Shown here piece after piece: positions 8,358 to 15,458 of a stretch of 39,797 bases of DNA. Made by a program: the position numbers and the translations under genes. The DNA is from Gammaproteobacteria bacterium. GTDB lineage: Bacteria; Pseudomonadota; Gammaproteobacteria; JAJDYQ01. Position 1 is the stretch's first letter; each line of letters begins with the position of its first letter. The notes beneath the pieces are model-generated. The model saw only the letters and a program-made list of their open reading frames with translations. It searched no databases and was not told where the DNA came from. The stretch lies in the NCBI GenBank assembly GCA_022825085.1, contig JAJDYQ010000015.1, forward strand, positions 1 through 39,797, in the 5' to 3' direction.

Positions 8358-8984
8358 ATGGAAACCATAATGAAAGAAAAGGTGCTGACCATGCTGAAAA
8401 TGCAGGATGCCATGAACAGGCGGGTTAATCCTGACTGGCGTGAGGCGGGTTATGCCTGGCATCGGGCAATATGGACCGAATGTGCAGAAATGCTGGACCA
8501 CTGTGGCTGGAAGTGGTGGAAACACCAGAAACCTGATATGGAACAGGTGCGGCTGGAAATCGTTGATATATGGCACTTTACCATGAGCGATATGCTGCTG
8601 ACCGACGCGACCGATGACGACATTGCAAGCCGTATAGTCAAGGAAATACAGCAACCTGAAAAATCCATGGATATTCGCGAGGCAATCGAAAACCTTGCCC
8701 TGAGAGTCCTGCAAACCGGGGCAGCCGATACCTCCATTTTCGCCAATCTCATGCAGGCCGCCGAACTGTCATTTGACGAACTGTTCCGCCGGTATATCGG
8801 CAAAAATGTACTGAATTTTTTCAGGCAGGATCACGGTTACGGAGATGGCAGCTACATCAAGGTCTGGAATGACCGGGAAGACAATGAGCACCTGGCCGAT
8901 ATTCTTGCCGACATCAACCCGGATATGGGGGGGTATGCCGATGAGGTTTACAAAAGACTGCAACAGGCCTATCCGAAAAACTGA
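8358..8984 (+). CDS. dUTP diphosphatase, dimeric all-alpha (dUTPase_2 / MazG-like) type
   Basis: This enzyme family hydrolyses dUTP to dUMP and pyrophosphate, keeping uracil out of DNA and supplying dUMP for dTMP synthesis. It belongs to the all-alpha NTP pyrophosphatases, not the trimeric Dut family. The 208-residue protein begins near MLKMQDAMNRRVNPDWREAG and has the metal-binding helix pair: TECAEMLDH and, about 25 residues later, LEIVDIWHF, the ExxE...ExxD pattern. A late NDREDNEHL segment completes the site. Start candidates are ATG at 8358 or 8370; neither has a strong ribosome binding site. It is divergent from ppk1. Confidence 0.88.
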   Translation: METIMKEKVLTMLKMQDAMNRRVNPDWREAGYAWHRAIWTECAEMLDHCGWKWWKHQKPDMEQVRLEIVDIWHFTMSDMLLTDATDDDIASRIVKEIQQPEKSMDIREAIENLALRVLQTGAADTSIFANLMQAAELSFDELFRRYIGKNVLNFFRQDHGYGDGSYIKVWNDREDNEHLADILADINPDMGGYADEVYKRLQQAYPKN

Positions 8985-9017
8985 ACAGGTCTCCTGAGTT
9001 GGCAAGCGGATATTATT

Positions 9018-9446
9018 ATGCGGAGGAACAGCTTTAAGTGGGTATTTACCATCGCCATAGTATCCATGATGGCAACAACCATCCTGATCTACTTTGGAAC
9101 CGGTTCACATCTTGGACCGAGACCAGATGCCCTGTATAAAATCCTGCCCGATGATTTGTATGCAAGACATTTTCGGGTTGGACAGCCTCGATACTTTACC
9201 CGTGGCGCACTGCTCTGCGAGAGCGAACGGGCCATCAAGACATATCACGATTATGTCAACGCCGAAAATATCATAGGCCTTGCCAGATTGATGATAATGG
9301 GTGAATGTGCTTATGCGAAAAATGAAAAGACCCCGGTGGTCATAGAAACACTGAGGGGCATGTTTATCCGGGCCCGGGTCCGTGATGGCATAGAAGAAAA
9401 ACGATTATGGATACCGGCCCTGGAACTGGCATATAAGGACCAATAA
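9018..9446 (+). CDS. Small membrane-anchored hypothetical protein, 142 aa
   Basis: I do not recognise a family. Residues 1-27 form a basic start plus a hydrophobic segment (FKWVFTIAIVSMMATTILIYF), giving either one N-terminal membrane anchor or an uncleaved signal peptide with the rest outside the cytoplasm. The remaining 115 residues contain two cysteines (in LLCESERA and MGECAYA) about 30 residues apart that could form a disulfide. It follows the dUTPase gene by 33 bases in the same direction and may be co-transcribed. A weak AAGCGGA site precedes the ATG. Confidence 0.65.
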   Translation: MRRNSFKWVFTIAIVSMMATTILIYFGTGSHLGPRPDALYKILPDDLYARHFRVGQPRYFTRGALLCESERAIKTYHDYVNAENIIGLARLMIMGECAYAKNEKTPVVIETLRGMFIRARVRDGIEEKRLWIPALELAYKDQ

Positions 9447-9748
9447 TCATCGCCTTTGAATTTGCCGCCGGACTCTGTTTGCCTGATGTTGAATCGGGTT
9501 AGACGGAAAAATTTCTCGAAGAGCTGTCCGGTGCTCTGGCTGTTATGCACCGGGGTAATCAGGCCCAAGTCTGGTCACTGACTTCATCAATAACAGGGCA
9601 TAGCTCGCAGACAACCCATGGGCTGTTCAATGATACCCAAAGAGTCCCCGAGCAGGCCCAGGATGGGCCTGCTCGGAGTATAGGGAAACAACACCTCTGC
9701 CATTGATTTTAGAGATACATCCCTATATCGAGGACGACTCTGAGTTAA
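9447..9748. other. Gene-free stretch with one strong hairpin
   Basis: About 300 bases without a supported gene. On the plus strand the frame starting at about 9450 is open except for one TAG near 9507 and could be a decayed coding remnant, but I recognise nothing in it. The only clear structure is the 29-base perfect hairpin at 9648-9676. The stretch forms the left border of the AT-richer accessory island. Confidence 0.4.
9648..9676. terminator. Perfect 13-bp GC-rich hairpin, possible bidirectional terminator
   Basis: CCGAGCAGGCCCA is followed by the loop GGA and its exact reverse complement. No run of T follows on either strand, so it is not a canonical rho-independent terminator. It sits between the 3' ends of two convergent genes (9018-9446 plus, 9749-10084 minus), which is where a bidirectional transcription stop would be expected. 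It could also be a single copy of a dispersed REP-like palindrome. Confidence 0.45.
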
Positions 9749-10084
9749 TCAGAACTCCCCTTTCGTCAAATGCCACCCTTCATTGTCCGGGCATTTATAT
9801 ACTGACAAATCAACTCCTCCTTCCTCACGCCGTATTTCTGCTCTTCGTTGAGCATCTTCTTCAGTTTCATATAATTTCTTACCACATGAATGACAATAAG
9901 TCGAAGGAGTTTGTCGATCAGCCGGTGACAAGTGCCATTTGCCGCATTCATCACATGGGTAGGGCACCATGTCTTTTTCCCATTTCTCACGGACATAGTC
10001 TGCCCCTCTACGCGCATGCGACTCACTCTGATATTCGGTCAACGGTTCGCCAGATCTACTAAAACATGTTCTGCTTTTCATCAT
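9749..10084 (-). CDS. Two-module Cys/Trp-His-rich protein coupled to the viperin gene, 111 aa
   Basis: This small acidic protein has no known function that I can name. It consists of two copies of the same module: CFSRSGEPL...SHARRGADYVRE...VPYPCDECGKWHLSP (about residues 7-53) and CHSCGKKLYETEEDAQRRAEIRREEGG...VYKCPDNEGWHLTK (about 64-108). Each copy has Cys near its start, a helix with A-x-R-x-A, and a Y-x-C...WHL end. CxxC pairs (CDEC, CHSC) suggest zinc binding across the modules. The ATG at 10084 overlaps the viperin stop (ATGA), so translation should be coupled to the viperin gene. The ATG codon is doubled (ATGATG). Confidence 0.82.
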   Translation of the reverse strand: MMKSRTCFSRSGEPLTEYQSESHARRGADYVREKWEKDMVPYPCDECGKWHLSPADRQTPSTYCHSCGKKLYETEEDAQRRAEIRREEGGVDLSVYKCPDNEGWHLTKGEF

Positions 10085-10953
10085 TTCACTCCATCAGAAT
10101 AACGGTTGCTGAATTTGACTTCATCAAAGCTGGTTTGGGCGAACGCCTCCTCAATGCCAACTGTGAGAATCGGATCGCTATATCCATACTCTCCATTCTC
10201 CTTGTTAAAGAAAAATCGGCCATATGGATCAATCATAAGATAGCTGTTTTTCATGCACTCGTTATCTTCAAAGATCGCGCATGAAATATGCGCATGTTTT
10301 TTTCGGAAAAGCATAAATTGCTCATCTGAAATAGCCTGTATCATGCTTTTGGCTGTCGCCGGCAAAACCCGCAGCACCTTCCATTTGTCAGGCTTGATGC
10401 GATCAATGAGTTCTGACAAATCCTCGTCAAAATTAAATGGATTGACCACAGTGTTGATTTTAATGCGAATATCCGGGTTAATCTCACGTGCAACAGATAG
10501 CAATTTTATGATGTTCTGATAGTCAGTCTGCTTATCGGTGAGCGTTCTACGCCCAATTTTCTCGTTCCTGACGGGTTCCAGGCTGTCTATGCTAATCCCC
10601 AGCATTGCAATTTTTTTTCCATTTTCACGGAGAAAGTCCTGTTTCAATAAATGGCCATTGCTGATTATTGAAACAGCGAGCTGATGATCTCTGGCGCGGT
10701 CAATTTTTGCCGAAAGTTTTTTATCCAACAACGGCTCACCACCGGCAAATGAAAGACGCACCGCCGATCTGCCATGCTCCAGTAAGGCGATCTGCTCAAT
10801 GAGGTGACTGGAGGCGTGCGGGTCTTTATATATTTCCGGCAGCCGCGTTTTCTCCCATTCAGCATAGCAATACTTGCACTTAAACTGACATGGTTCCAGC
10901 AAATGCCAATTAACCACCAGGTCAGGTATGCGATTTCCAGTTTTCTTTAACAT
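10081..10953 (-). CDS. Prokaryotic viperin (pVip), radical-SAM antiviral nucleotide-modifying enzyme
   Basis: Viperins are radical-SAM enzymes that convert a nucleoside triphosphate into its 3'-deoxy-3',4'-didehydro form, a chain terminator of viral RNA synthesis; bacterial and archaeal members defend against phages. The 290-residue protein shows NWHLLEPCQFKCKYCYAEW (cluster cysteines 22, 26 and 29, a CxxxCxxC motif), LSFAGGEP at 67-74, VSIISNG at 94-100, LGISIDS at 118-124, KINTVVNPFNFDEDL at 165-179 and KPDKWKVLRVL at 187-197. It ends with SYLMIDPYGRFFF and LTVGIEEAF. Each block lines up with animal viperin (SGGEPF, VSIVSNG, AISCDSF, KINSVINRFNVEEDM, RWKVFQCL, SYLILDEYMRF, LDVGVEEAI). The ATG at 10953 has a strong GAGGAAA ribosome binding site; an in-frame upstream extension to 11019 does not. 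Which NTP is used cannot be told. Confidence 0.92.
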   Translation of the reverse strand: MLKKTGNRIPDLVVNWHLLEPCQFKCKYCYAEWEKTRLPEIYKDPHASSHLIEQIALLEHGRSAVRLSFAGGEPLLDKKLSAKIDRARDHQLAVSIISNGHLLKQDFLRENGKKIAMLGISIDSLEPVRNEKIGRRTLTDKQTDYQNIIKLLSVAREINPDIRIKINTVVNPFNFDEDLSELIDRIKPDKWKVLRVLPATAKSMIQAISDEQFMLFRKKHAHISCAIFEDNECMKNSYLMIDPYGRFFFNKENGEYGYSDPILTVGIEEAFAQTSFDEVKFSNRYSDGVK

Positions 10954-11104
10954 AATGATTTCCTCAAAATAAAATTGTCGATTGGTGCTTTTTGCACTAA
11001 CATCACCATGCGTTTGCATGGCTTGGCGAGGAGTATCAGGGACCCGATGGGGACATCTGGGGACACCAGCGCAACCAAAAATCAGGCAATTCAGATCAGA
11101 AATA
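10954..11104. promoter_or_regulatory. Divergent intergenic region of the viperin island with two small palindromes
   Basis: The 151 bases between the viperin gene and the divergent 11105 gene must hold both promoters. Two inverted repeats are visible: GTGC-TTTTT-GCAC at 10985-10997 and CCATGC-GTTT-GCATGG at 11006-11021. A short direct repeat (GGGGACA twice, near 11050-11063) follows. These could be operator half-sites for a regulator of the island. No textbook -35/-10 pair is obvious. Confidence 0.35.
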
Positions 11105-11521
11105 ATGCTTTCAAAACAAGAAATTGCCGACGAATGTCGGGAACTTTATGAAGAAATCCGTGATTTGCAGGAATACTTTGGATGGACGCAGAAGGGGCTT
11201 TGTGAAAAAACTTTTGGCCCAATTTATGATCGTAGTATTGGTGCTGGTCTTGATGATGAGAGGGACTACAAAAAGAGCCTTGGAAAATGGCAGGAACGCA
11301 TAAAAAAGACTTTTCAGCGAAAAACCTGGGAACAAAACAAAGCAACCGGCAAGGTTCTTGCTGATCTGGAGAAGCTAAGAGATGCTATTTACCTCACCGA
11401 TGAATATCGGTACAGTGATCGCTATAAAAGTTGTTTGAGCCCCAAACTTCGCAAAAACATGGTGGAAGCAATCAAAGCATCGGGGGTGGGAGAATGGCTA
11501 AAAAAACAAGACTACGAATGA
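11105..11521 (+). CDS. Hypothetical protein divergent from viperin, 138 aa
   Basis: I do not recognise the family. From the ATG at 11105 the protein is 138 residues, highly charged and mainly helical, with no export signal. An in-frame extension to 10982 exists but is unlike the rest and crosses the intergenic palindromes, so I exclude it. Residues about 12-33 (LYEEIRDLQEYFGWTQKGLC) recall the first helices of an XRE-type DNA-binding domain, but the pattern is incomplete. Two later blocks, WQERIKKTFQRKTWEQNK and LSPKLRKNMVEAIKASGVGEW, are amphipathic. Its divergent position suggests either a regulator of, or a partner in, the viperin system; this is inference. Confidence 0.7.
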   Translation: MLSKQEIADECRELYEEIRDLQEYFGWTQKGLCEKTFGPIYDRSIGAGLDDERDYKKSLGKWQERIKKTFQRKTWEQNKATGKVLADLEKLRDAIYLTDEYRYSDRYKSCLSPKLRKNMVEAIKASGVGEWLKKQDYE

Positions 11522-11531
11522 CAATGACGGA

Positions 11532-11846
11532 CTATTCGTCACTCAAGCAAGATTTTATATTTTCTCGAAATTTCCGGGTAAATTCTGGTATCTCATCATA
11601 GTAATCTTTATCGTTGTCATAATCTGGCCAAAAGCCGTCCTCCATGGTTTTTTGCAAAGCACATATACAGATATCAATAGCCCCGCTTCTATAGCGTGGT
11701 TTATGGCCCGCAACACATGCACCAATTAATTCGTACTCAAGCTTCATAGAGAAGCGATTCTCTGAATATACCGCGCCCGAAAACACCAATAGCAAAAAAC
11801 TGAATACTATACGTCCCATAACCCACCACCGTGATTTATTGCGCAT
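11532..11846 (-). CDS. Small exported hypothetical protein with a Cys-rich centre, about 104 aa
   Basis: The N-terminus is basic and then hydrophobic (MGRIVFSFLLLVFSGAVYS), a good Sec signal peptide with likely cleavage after VYS. The mature part is about 70 residues and contains GACVAGHKP, DICICALQKTM and, at the end, IKSCLSDE; four cysteines allow two disulfides in the periplasm. The ATG at 11846 is chosen; the ATG at 11819 would give a shorter but equally plausible signal peptide and has a purine-rich lead (GGTGGTGGG). It converges on the 11105 gene with ten bases between stops. The family is unknown to me; the length and pattern resemble small periplasmic proteins of the Rap1a/Tai immunity type, but this is only an impression. 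Confidence 0.6.
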   Translation of the reverse strand: MRNKSRWWVMGRIVFSFLLLVFSGAVYSENRFSMKLEYELIGACVAGHKPRYRSGAIDICICALQKTMEDGFWPDYDNDKDYYDEIPEFTRKFRENIKSCLSDE

Positions 11847-11997
11847 TAACTTATTCAAGTATAATGCTGCGATCTGATATTAACAATCTTTAGTTCTTAT
11901 CTCTCCTTATTTACCTGCAAATGTTTTATGTAGGGAGCAGGCTTTGTCAAGTTACTGCGCAAGTCCACGACACTCTCTTGATACCGAGCTGCATCTG

Positions 11998-13668
11998 CTA
12001 CCGGTACAGTGGCTCAAGCGATGCGGGTGCATCCTGTGGAGCACTGTTTGCCATTACCTCAAATTGCGAAGCCTCTTTTTCAATGACGCGGCTATCCCAG
12101 TCCGTCGCTTGACCGCTGTAGAGGTGCCGGGACAAAGACTGAATCTCGTCAGACAGCGGGGAGCCGACTCTTTGCGCAATCGCTTCCAGACTGTGTGGCG
12201 GATGATCGGGCCAGATTGCCCTGCCCCAGTCCAGCAGGGCAATCTGGATATCTTCGGGTTTATCGGTTTGACATGCCTTGCGTAAATTGCGCAATGCCTT
12301 GGCCGGTTTTTCCGGTGTGATCGGGGTCTGCGGGTTTTCTTTTGGCAGTGACTGACGCGCCCTCCACCAGGCAATCAGGGTAACCAGCCAGAGCAACAAA
12401 AGAAACCATGACCAGTAACGGGCATCGCCGGGCATACGCCACGGTGCCGACACCGGCTGCTCCGGTAATATCTGTACCACATCGGGCTCCACTCCGATCA
12501 GGCTCCCTGCCGGCGGTAGGGCCGCGGCAGCAGTGCCGATAACATTCAGGCTCACCGATGGAATCGCTGCGATCTCCATCTTGTCCGTTGTACTGTTCCA
12601 CCAGGGAACCTCGATTGCCGGCAGCTTGTGCATACCACCATCCGACGGAATCAGGGCAAACTTCAATGTGCGCGTGCTGAGGAAACCCTTTTTTCCGGCC
12701 TGCTCCTGATTCTCAGGTTGTTCGGGATAAATTTTTATGCCTGTCATATCTTCCAGTTCGATATCAGGCAACTGACCGACACCCACACCATCACCAATAA
12801 TGGCCAGTGTGCGCGTGACAGGTTCACCGGCCTTCAGTTTGGCCAGCTCCGATGACCAGGCTTCCTGCAACCGGATATCCCGTGCAACGACCCAGTGCTT
12901 GCCGGTAAAAGATGGGGGTATCGGCCTGACAGTCAATTTAACCGGTTCACTGTGAATCACTCTGGTCTTATAGCCTTTTCTGGCTGCCCGATTAGCGGCA
13001 ACCCTGGCCGTCAGGCGAAGGGGCAACAGGGTAAGATCACCGCTTTCCTGGGGAAACAGGGCAAAGCGCAATTCGGTCACCGTATAATTTTTACCCTTAT
13101 ATTTTTCTTTATAGGTCCTGTCTTTTCCGATCTGCCGGGATATGATTTCCACACCCTCAGACTGAACCGGTGCCAGATCAGCTTTTGCCCAGTGAATTTT
13201 CCGGTATATTTTCACCTTCACAATGATCTGTTGCTGAACATAGGGGTTGGTCACATCGGGATCAGCCGTCATAAAAAAAGATTGATCCTTGTTGGCCTGC
13301 TGTGCCTGTCCACCGGCTGGCTGTACTTTTACCGTAACAGGTTTGCTTTTATCTTTGCCAAAGCGGATTGCAGGCACAGTAATTTTCCCGTGTTTCAGCG
13401 GCATTAAGGTCAGGGTATAAACCCTGGTTTGACTGGTTTTGCCATTGATCATGTTGAGGGCACTGGACTGGCCGGTACCGAGGAGCTGAAAATTCTTGTT
13501 CAGCGGTGAAAAGTCTGGCTCACCATCCTGCTTGCCTTCCACCTCGAATATGAGCTTGAATGTCTCACCGAGGGGCACCGGGTTACGGTCTGTCGTAACC
13601 CGAATGGTAGCGGGGTATGCAGAAAATACGGCCAGTAACAAACCAAACAATATGAACCACCTTACCAA
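11998..13668 (-). CDS. batD: BatD family protein (periplasmic beta-rich protein with C-terminal membrane anchor)
   Basis: BatD proteins accompany the VWA proteins BatA/BatB in MoxR operons; their biochemical role is unsettled, with proposals of envelope stress or aerotolerance. The 556-residue protein has a signal peptide (WFILFGLLLAVFSAYPA) and tandem Ig-like beta domains beginning TIRVTTDRNPVPLGETFKLI. A single membrane helix near residue 425 (YWSWFLLLLWLVTLIAWW) is followed by a cytoplasmic tail. The start is a TTG at 13668, chosen because a near-perfect AAGGAGG lies seven bases upstream and the signal peptide starts there. It overlaps the end of batBC by seven bases. Confidence 0.88.
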   Translation of the reverse strand: MVRWFILFGLLLAVFSAYPATIRVTTDRNPVPLGETFKLIFEVEGKQDGEPDFSPLNKNFQLLGTGQSSALNMINGKTSQTRVYTLTLMPLKHGKITVPAIRFGKDKSKPVTVKVQPAGGQAQQANKDQSFFMTADPDVTNPYVQQQIIVKVKIYRKIHWAKADLAPVQSEGVEIISRQIGKDRTYKEKYKGKNYTVTELRFALFPQESGDLTLLPLRLTARVAANRAARKGYKTRVIHSEPVKLTVRPIPPSFTGKHWVVARDIRLQEAWSSELAKLKAGEPVTRTLAIIGDGVGVGQLPDIELEDMTGIKIYPEQPENQEQAGKKGFLSTRTLKFALIPSDGGMHKLPAIEVPWWNSTTDKMEIAAIPSVSLNVIGTAAAALPPAGSLIGVEPDVVQILPEQPVSAPWRMPGDARYWSWFLLLLWLVTLIAWWRARQSLPKENPQTPITPEKPAKALRNLRKACQTDKPEDIQIALLDWGRAIWPDHPPHSLEAIAQRVGSPLSDEIQSLSRHLYSGQATDWDSRVIEKEASQFEVMANSAPQDAPASLEPLYR

Positions 13669-15458
13669 TTCTTTCCTCCTTTATCTGTTCGTGCCCTTTG
13701 TCGATATTGGTGCTGAAACTTGCGCTTCAATAAACCCGCAGGATCATTATCAGAAATGCGCTTTAACCATTGCTCTCTGGCCAGTTCCTGCTCCCTGCTT
13801 TTGGCAAGGGATTCGGCATTTGCATCCTCGGCATCGGCATCTTCCTGTCCGGACTGTTCCGACTGCGCATCAGGCATTGACGCCTGCTGCTCTGAAAGCT
13901 GATCTTCGGAAGCTCCCTCCTGAGCAGATTGCTCCGACTCATCACCTGTCTGTCGGGCCGCCGTACTCTGGCTCTGGTCAGTTGCGTCTTCCTGTTCTCC
14001 AGTAGAACCCTGTGCCTGCTGAGAGTTTTCAGATGATTGCTGGTCACCCTGCTGTTGTTGCATCGGCGGAGGCTGCTGTTCCTGTCTTTCAAGCAATTTC
14101 ACCGCCAGTGTTTTGTTATGAATGGCATCCGCATGGTCGGGCGACTGCCGGATAGCCTGTTCATAGGCATTGATCGCATCCTCATACCGCCCCAGCCGGA
14201 CAAGGGCATTGCCTTCATTATAGCGGGCCTCGGCACCACCAACAGACTGGAAGCTTTCCAGTGCCTTTTGGTAGTTTCCCGCCGAGTAATGGGCACTGCC
14301 CTTCCATAAAGGCTGTTCAAACCGGTTGGCCGCAGCCGCAGCTTCGCCATTATCAAACAATTCCTGTGCCTGCTGGTCAGGTGTCTGCCACAGATTGTGC
14401 CATAAATCCATCAGCTCCAGGGCGTCGGCACGCGGAGCAATGGGCAACAAAAGCACCACAGCCAGCACCAGGATGCCTCGGCGGAAAGCCAGTGCGGCGA
14501 GTGGCAAAACCGGCAACAGCAACCATGGGCCCATTTCTTTCCAGATGTCCGATGCGCGATCATCGTCTTTTTCAAATTCATTATCGGCAGGCGAATACCT
14601 ATCCAGGTTCAGTTGCCGTATATCACTATCGTTGCTGGTGACTGTCACGTATCGGCCATTACCCGCAAGGGCAATTCGCTGCAAATTATCTGCATTGAGC
14701 CGGGCGACCACGATGTTGCCCTGCCTGTCCTTCAGCGACCCTCTGGTAGTCGGTATGGGTGCGCCGTCCGCAGTGCCCATACCCAGTATATAGAGCCGGT
14801 AGCCAGTCGCCGCCAGCTGATCAGCGGCCTCCATACCCCGCTCGATCTCAATCTCATCGGTGATCAAGAGGATGCGGCCTTCGGGCTGGCTCGCCTGCCT
14901 GAGAAGACGGGAGGCCAGCTCCAGGGCCCGGTCAACACGACTACCCTGGGCAGGCACCAGCCCGGTGGTAAGGGCAGGCAGTTGAGAAATAATCGTATCA
15001 TCATCGTCTGTCAGGGGAGTAACCGTAAAGGCATCAGCGGCATAGACAATCAGTGCCGCCTGTCCTTCGGTACGAGACTTGAGAATATCGGCAATTTTGT
15101 AGCGAGCACGTTGCAAACGTGAGGGCTTTACATCCTGTGCGTCCATTGAGCGTGACAGATCGAGGGCGATGATCAAGGCGTCATCACTACGAAACACCGG
15201 CTGCGGAATACGCTCCCATGTCGGCCCGGCGAGGGCGATGATAGACAGGACTCCTGCCAGAGATAACAGCAAAAAAGGCCAGATCCTGCGGACCGGTTGA
15301 TGACTCTGCAAAAGCAGGGGCAGCAGTTCAGGGGCAACAAAATTTCGCCAGCCGCTCTGCCAGTTGTGCCGGCGTGACAGCAGGATAACGGCTGCCAAAA
15401 ACGGAATCAGTGCCAACAGCCAGTATGGCCTTAGCAGGTGAAACAGCTCGATATTCAT
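13662..15458 (-). CDS. batB: BatB-BatC fusion: VWA domain plus TPR and Gln/Glu-rich tail
   Basis: The 598-residue protein has two N-terminal membrane helices (YWLLALIPFLAAVILL; RIWPFLLLSLAGVLSIIALAG) and a von Willebrand A domain with the MIDAS sequence ALDLSRSMDAQD. A third membrane segment near 315-345 is followed by TPR motifs (ARYNEGNALVRLGRYEDAINAYEQA). Its tail, of about 110 residues, is extremely rich in Gln, Glu, Ser and Asp, ending in a basic segment. In Bacteroides-type clusters the VWA part (BatB) and the TPR part (BatC) are separate genes; here they are one. ATG at 15458 overlaps the end of batA by four bases (ATGA type). It should act in the inner membrane with BatA, BatD and the MoxR ATPase. 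Confidence 0.9.
   Translation of the reverse strand: MNIELFHLLRPYWLLALIPFLAAVILLSRRHNWQSGWRNFVAPELLPLLLQSHQPVRRIWPFLLLSLAGVLSIIALAGPTWERIPQPVFRSDDALIIALDLSRSMDAQDVKPSRLQRARYKIADILKSRTEGQAALIVYAADAFTVTPLTDDDDTIISQLPALTTGLVPAQGSRVDRALELASRLLRQASQPEGRILLITDEIEIERGMEAADQLAATGYRLYILGMGTADGAPIPTTRGSLKDRQGNIVVARLNADNLQRIALAGNGRYVTVTSNDSDIRQLNLDRYSPADNEFEKDDDRASDIWKEMGPWLLLPVLPLAALAFRRGILVLAVVLLLPIAPRADALELMDLWHNLWQTPDQQAQELFDNGEAAAAANRFEQPLWKGSAHYSAGNYQKALESFQSVGGAEARYNEGNALVRLGRYEDAINAYEQAIRQSPDHADAIHNKTLAVKLLERQEQQPPPMQQQQGDQQSSENSQQAQGSTGEQEDATDQSQSTAARQTGDESEQSAQEGASEDQLSEQQASMPDAQSEQSGQEDADAEDANAESLAKSREQELAREQWLKRISDNDPAGLLKRKFQHQYRQRARTDKGGKNW

Noticed and set aside
9450-9700. Plus-strand open frame broken by one TAG
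   Set aside because: No recognisable product, no start with a ribosome binding site; could be decayed coding DNA but cannot be supported.
12895-13407. Plus-strand open frame opposite batD
   Set aside because: Shadow of the batD coding sequence with no domain or start signal.
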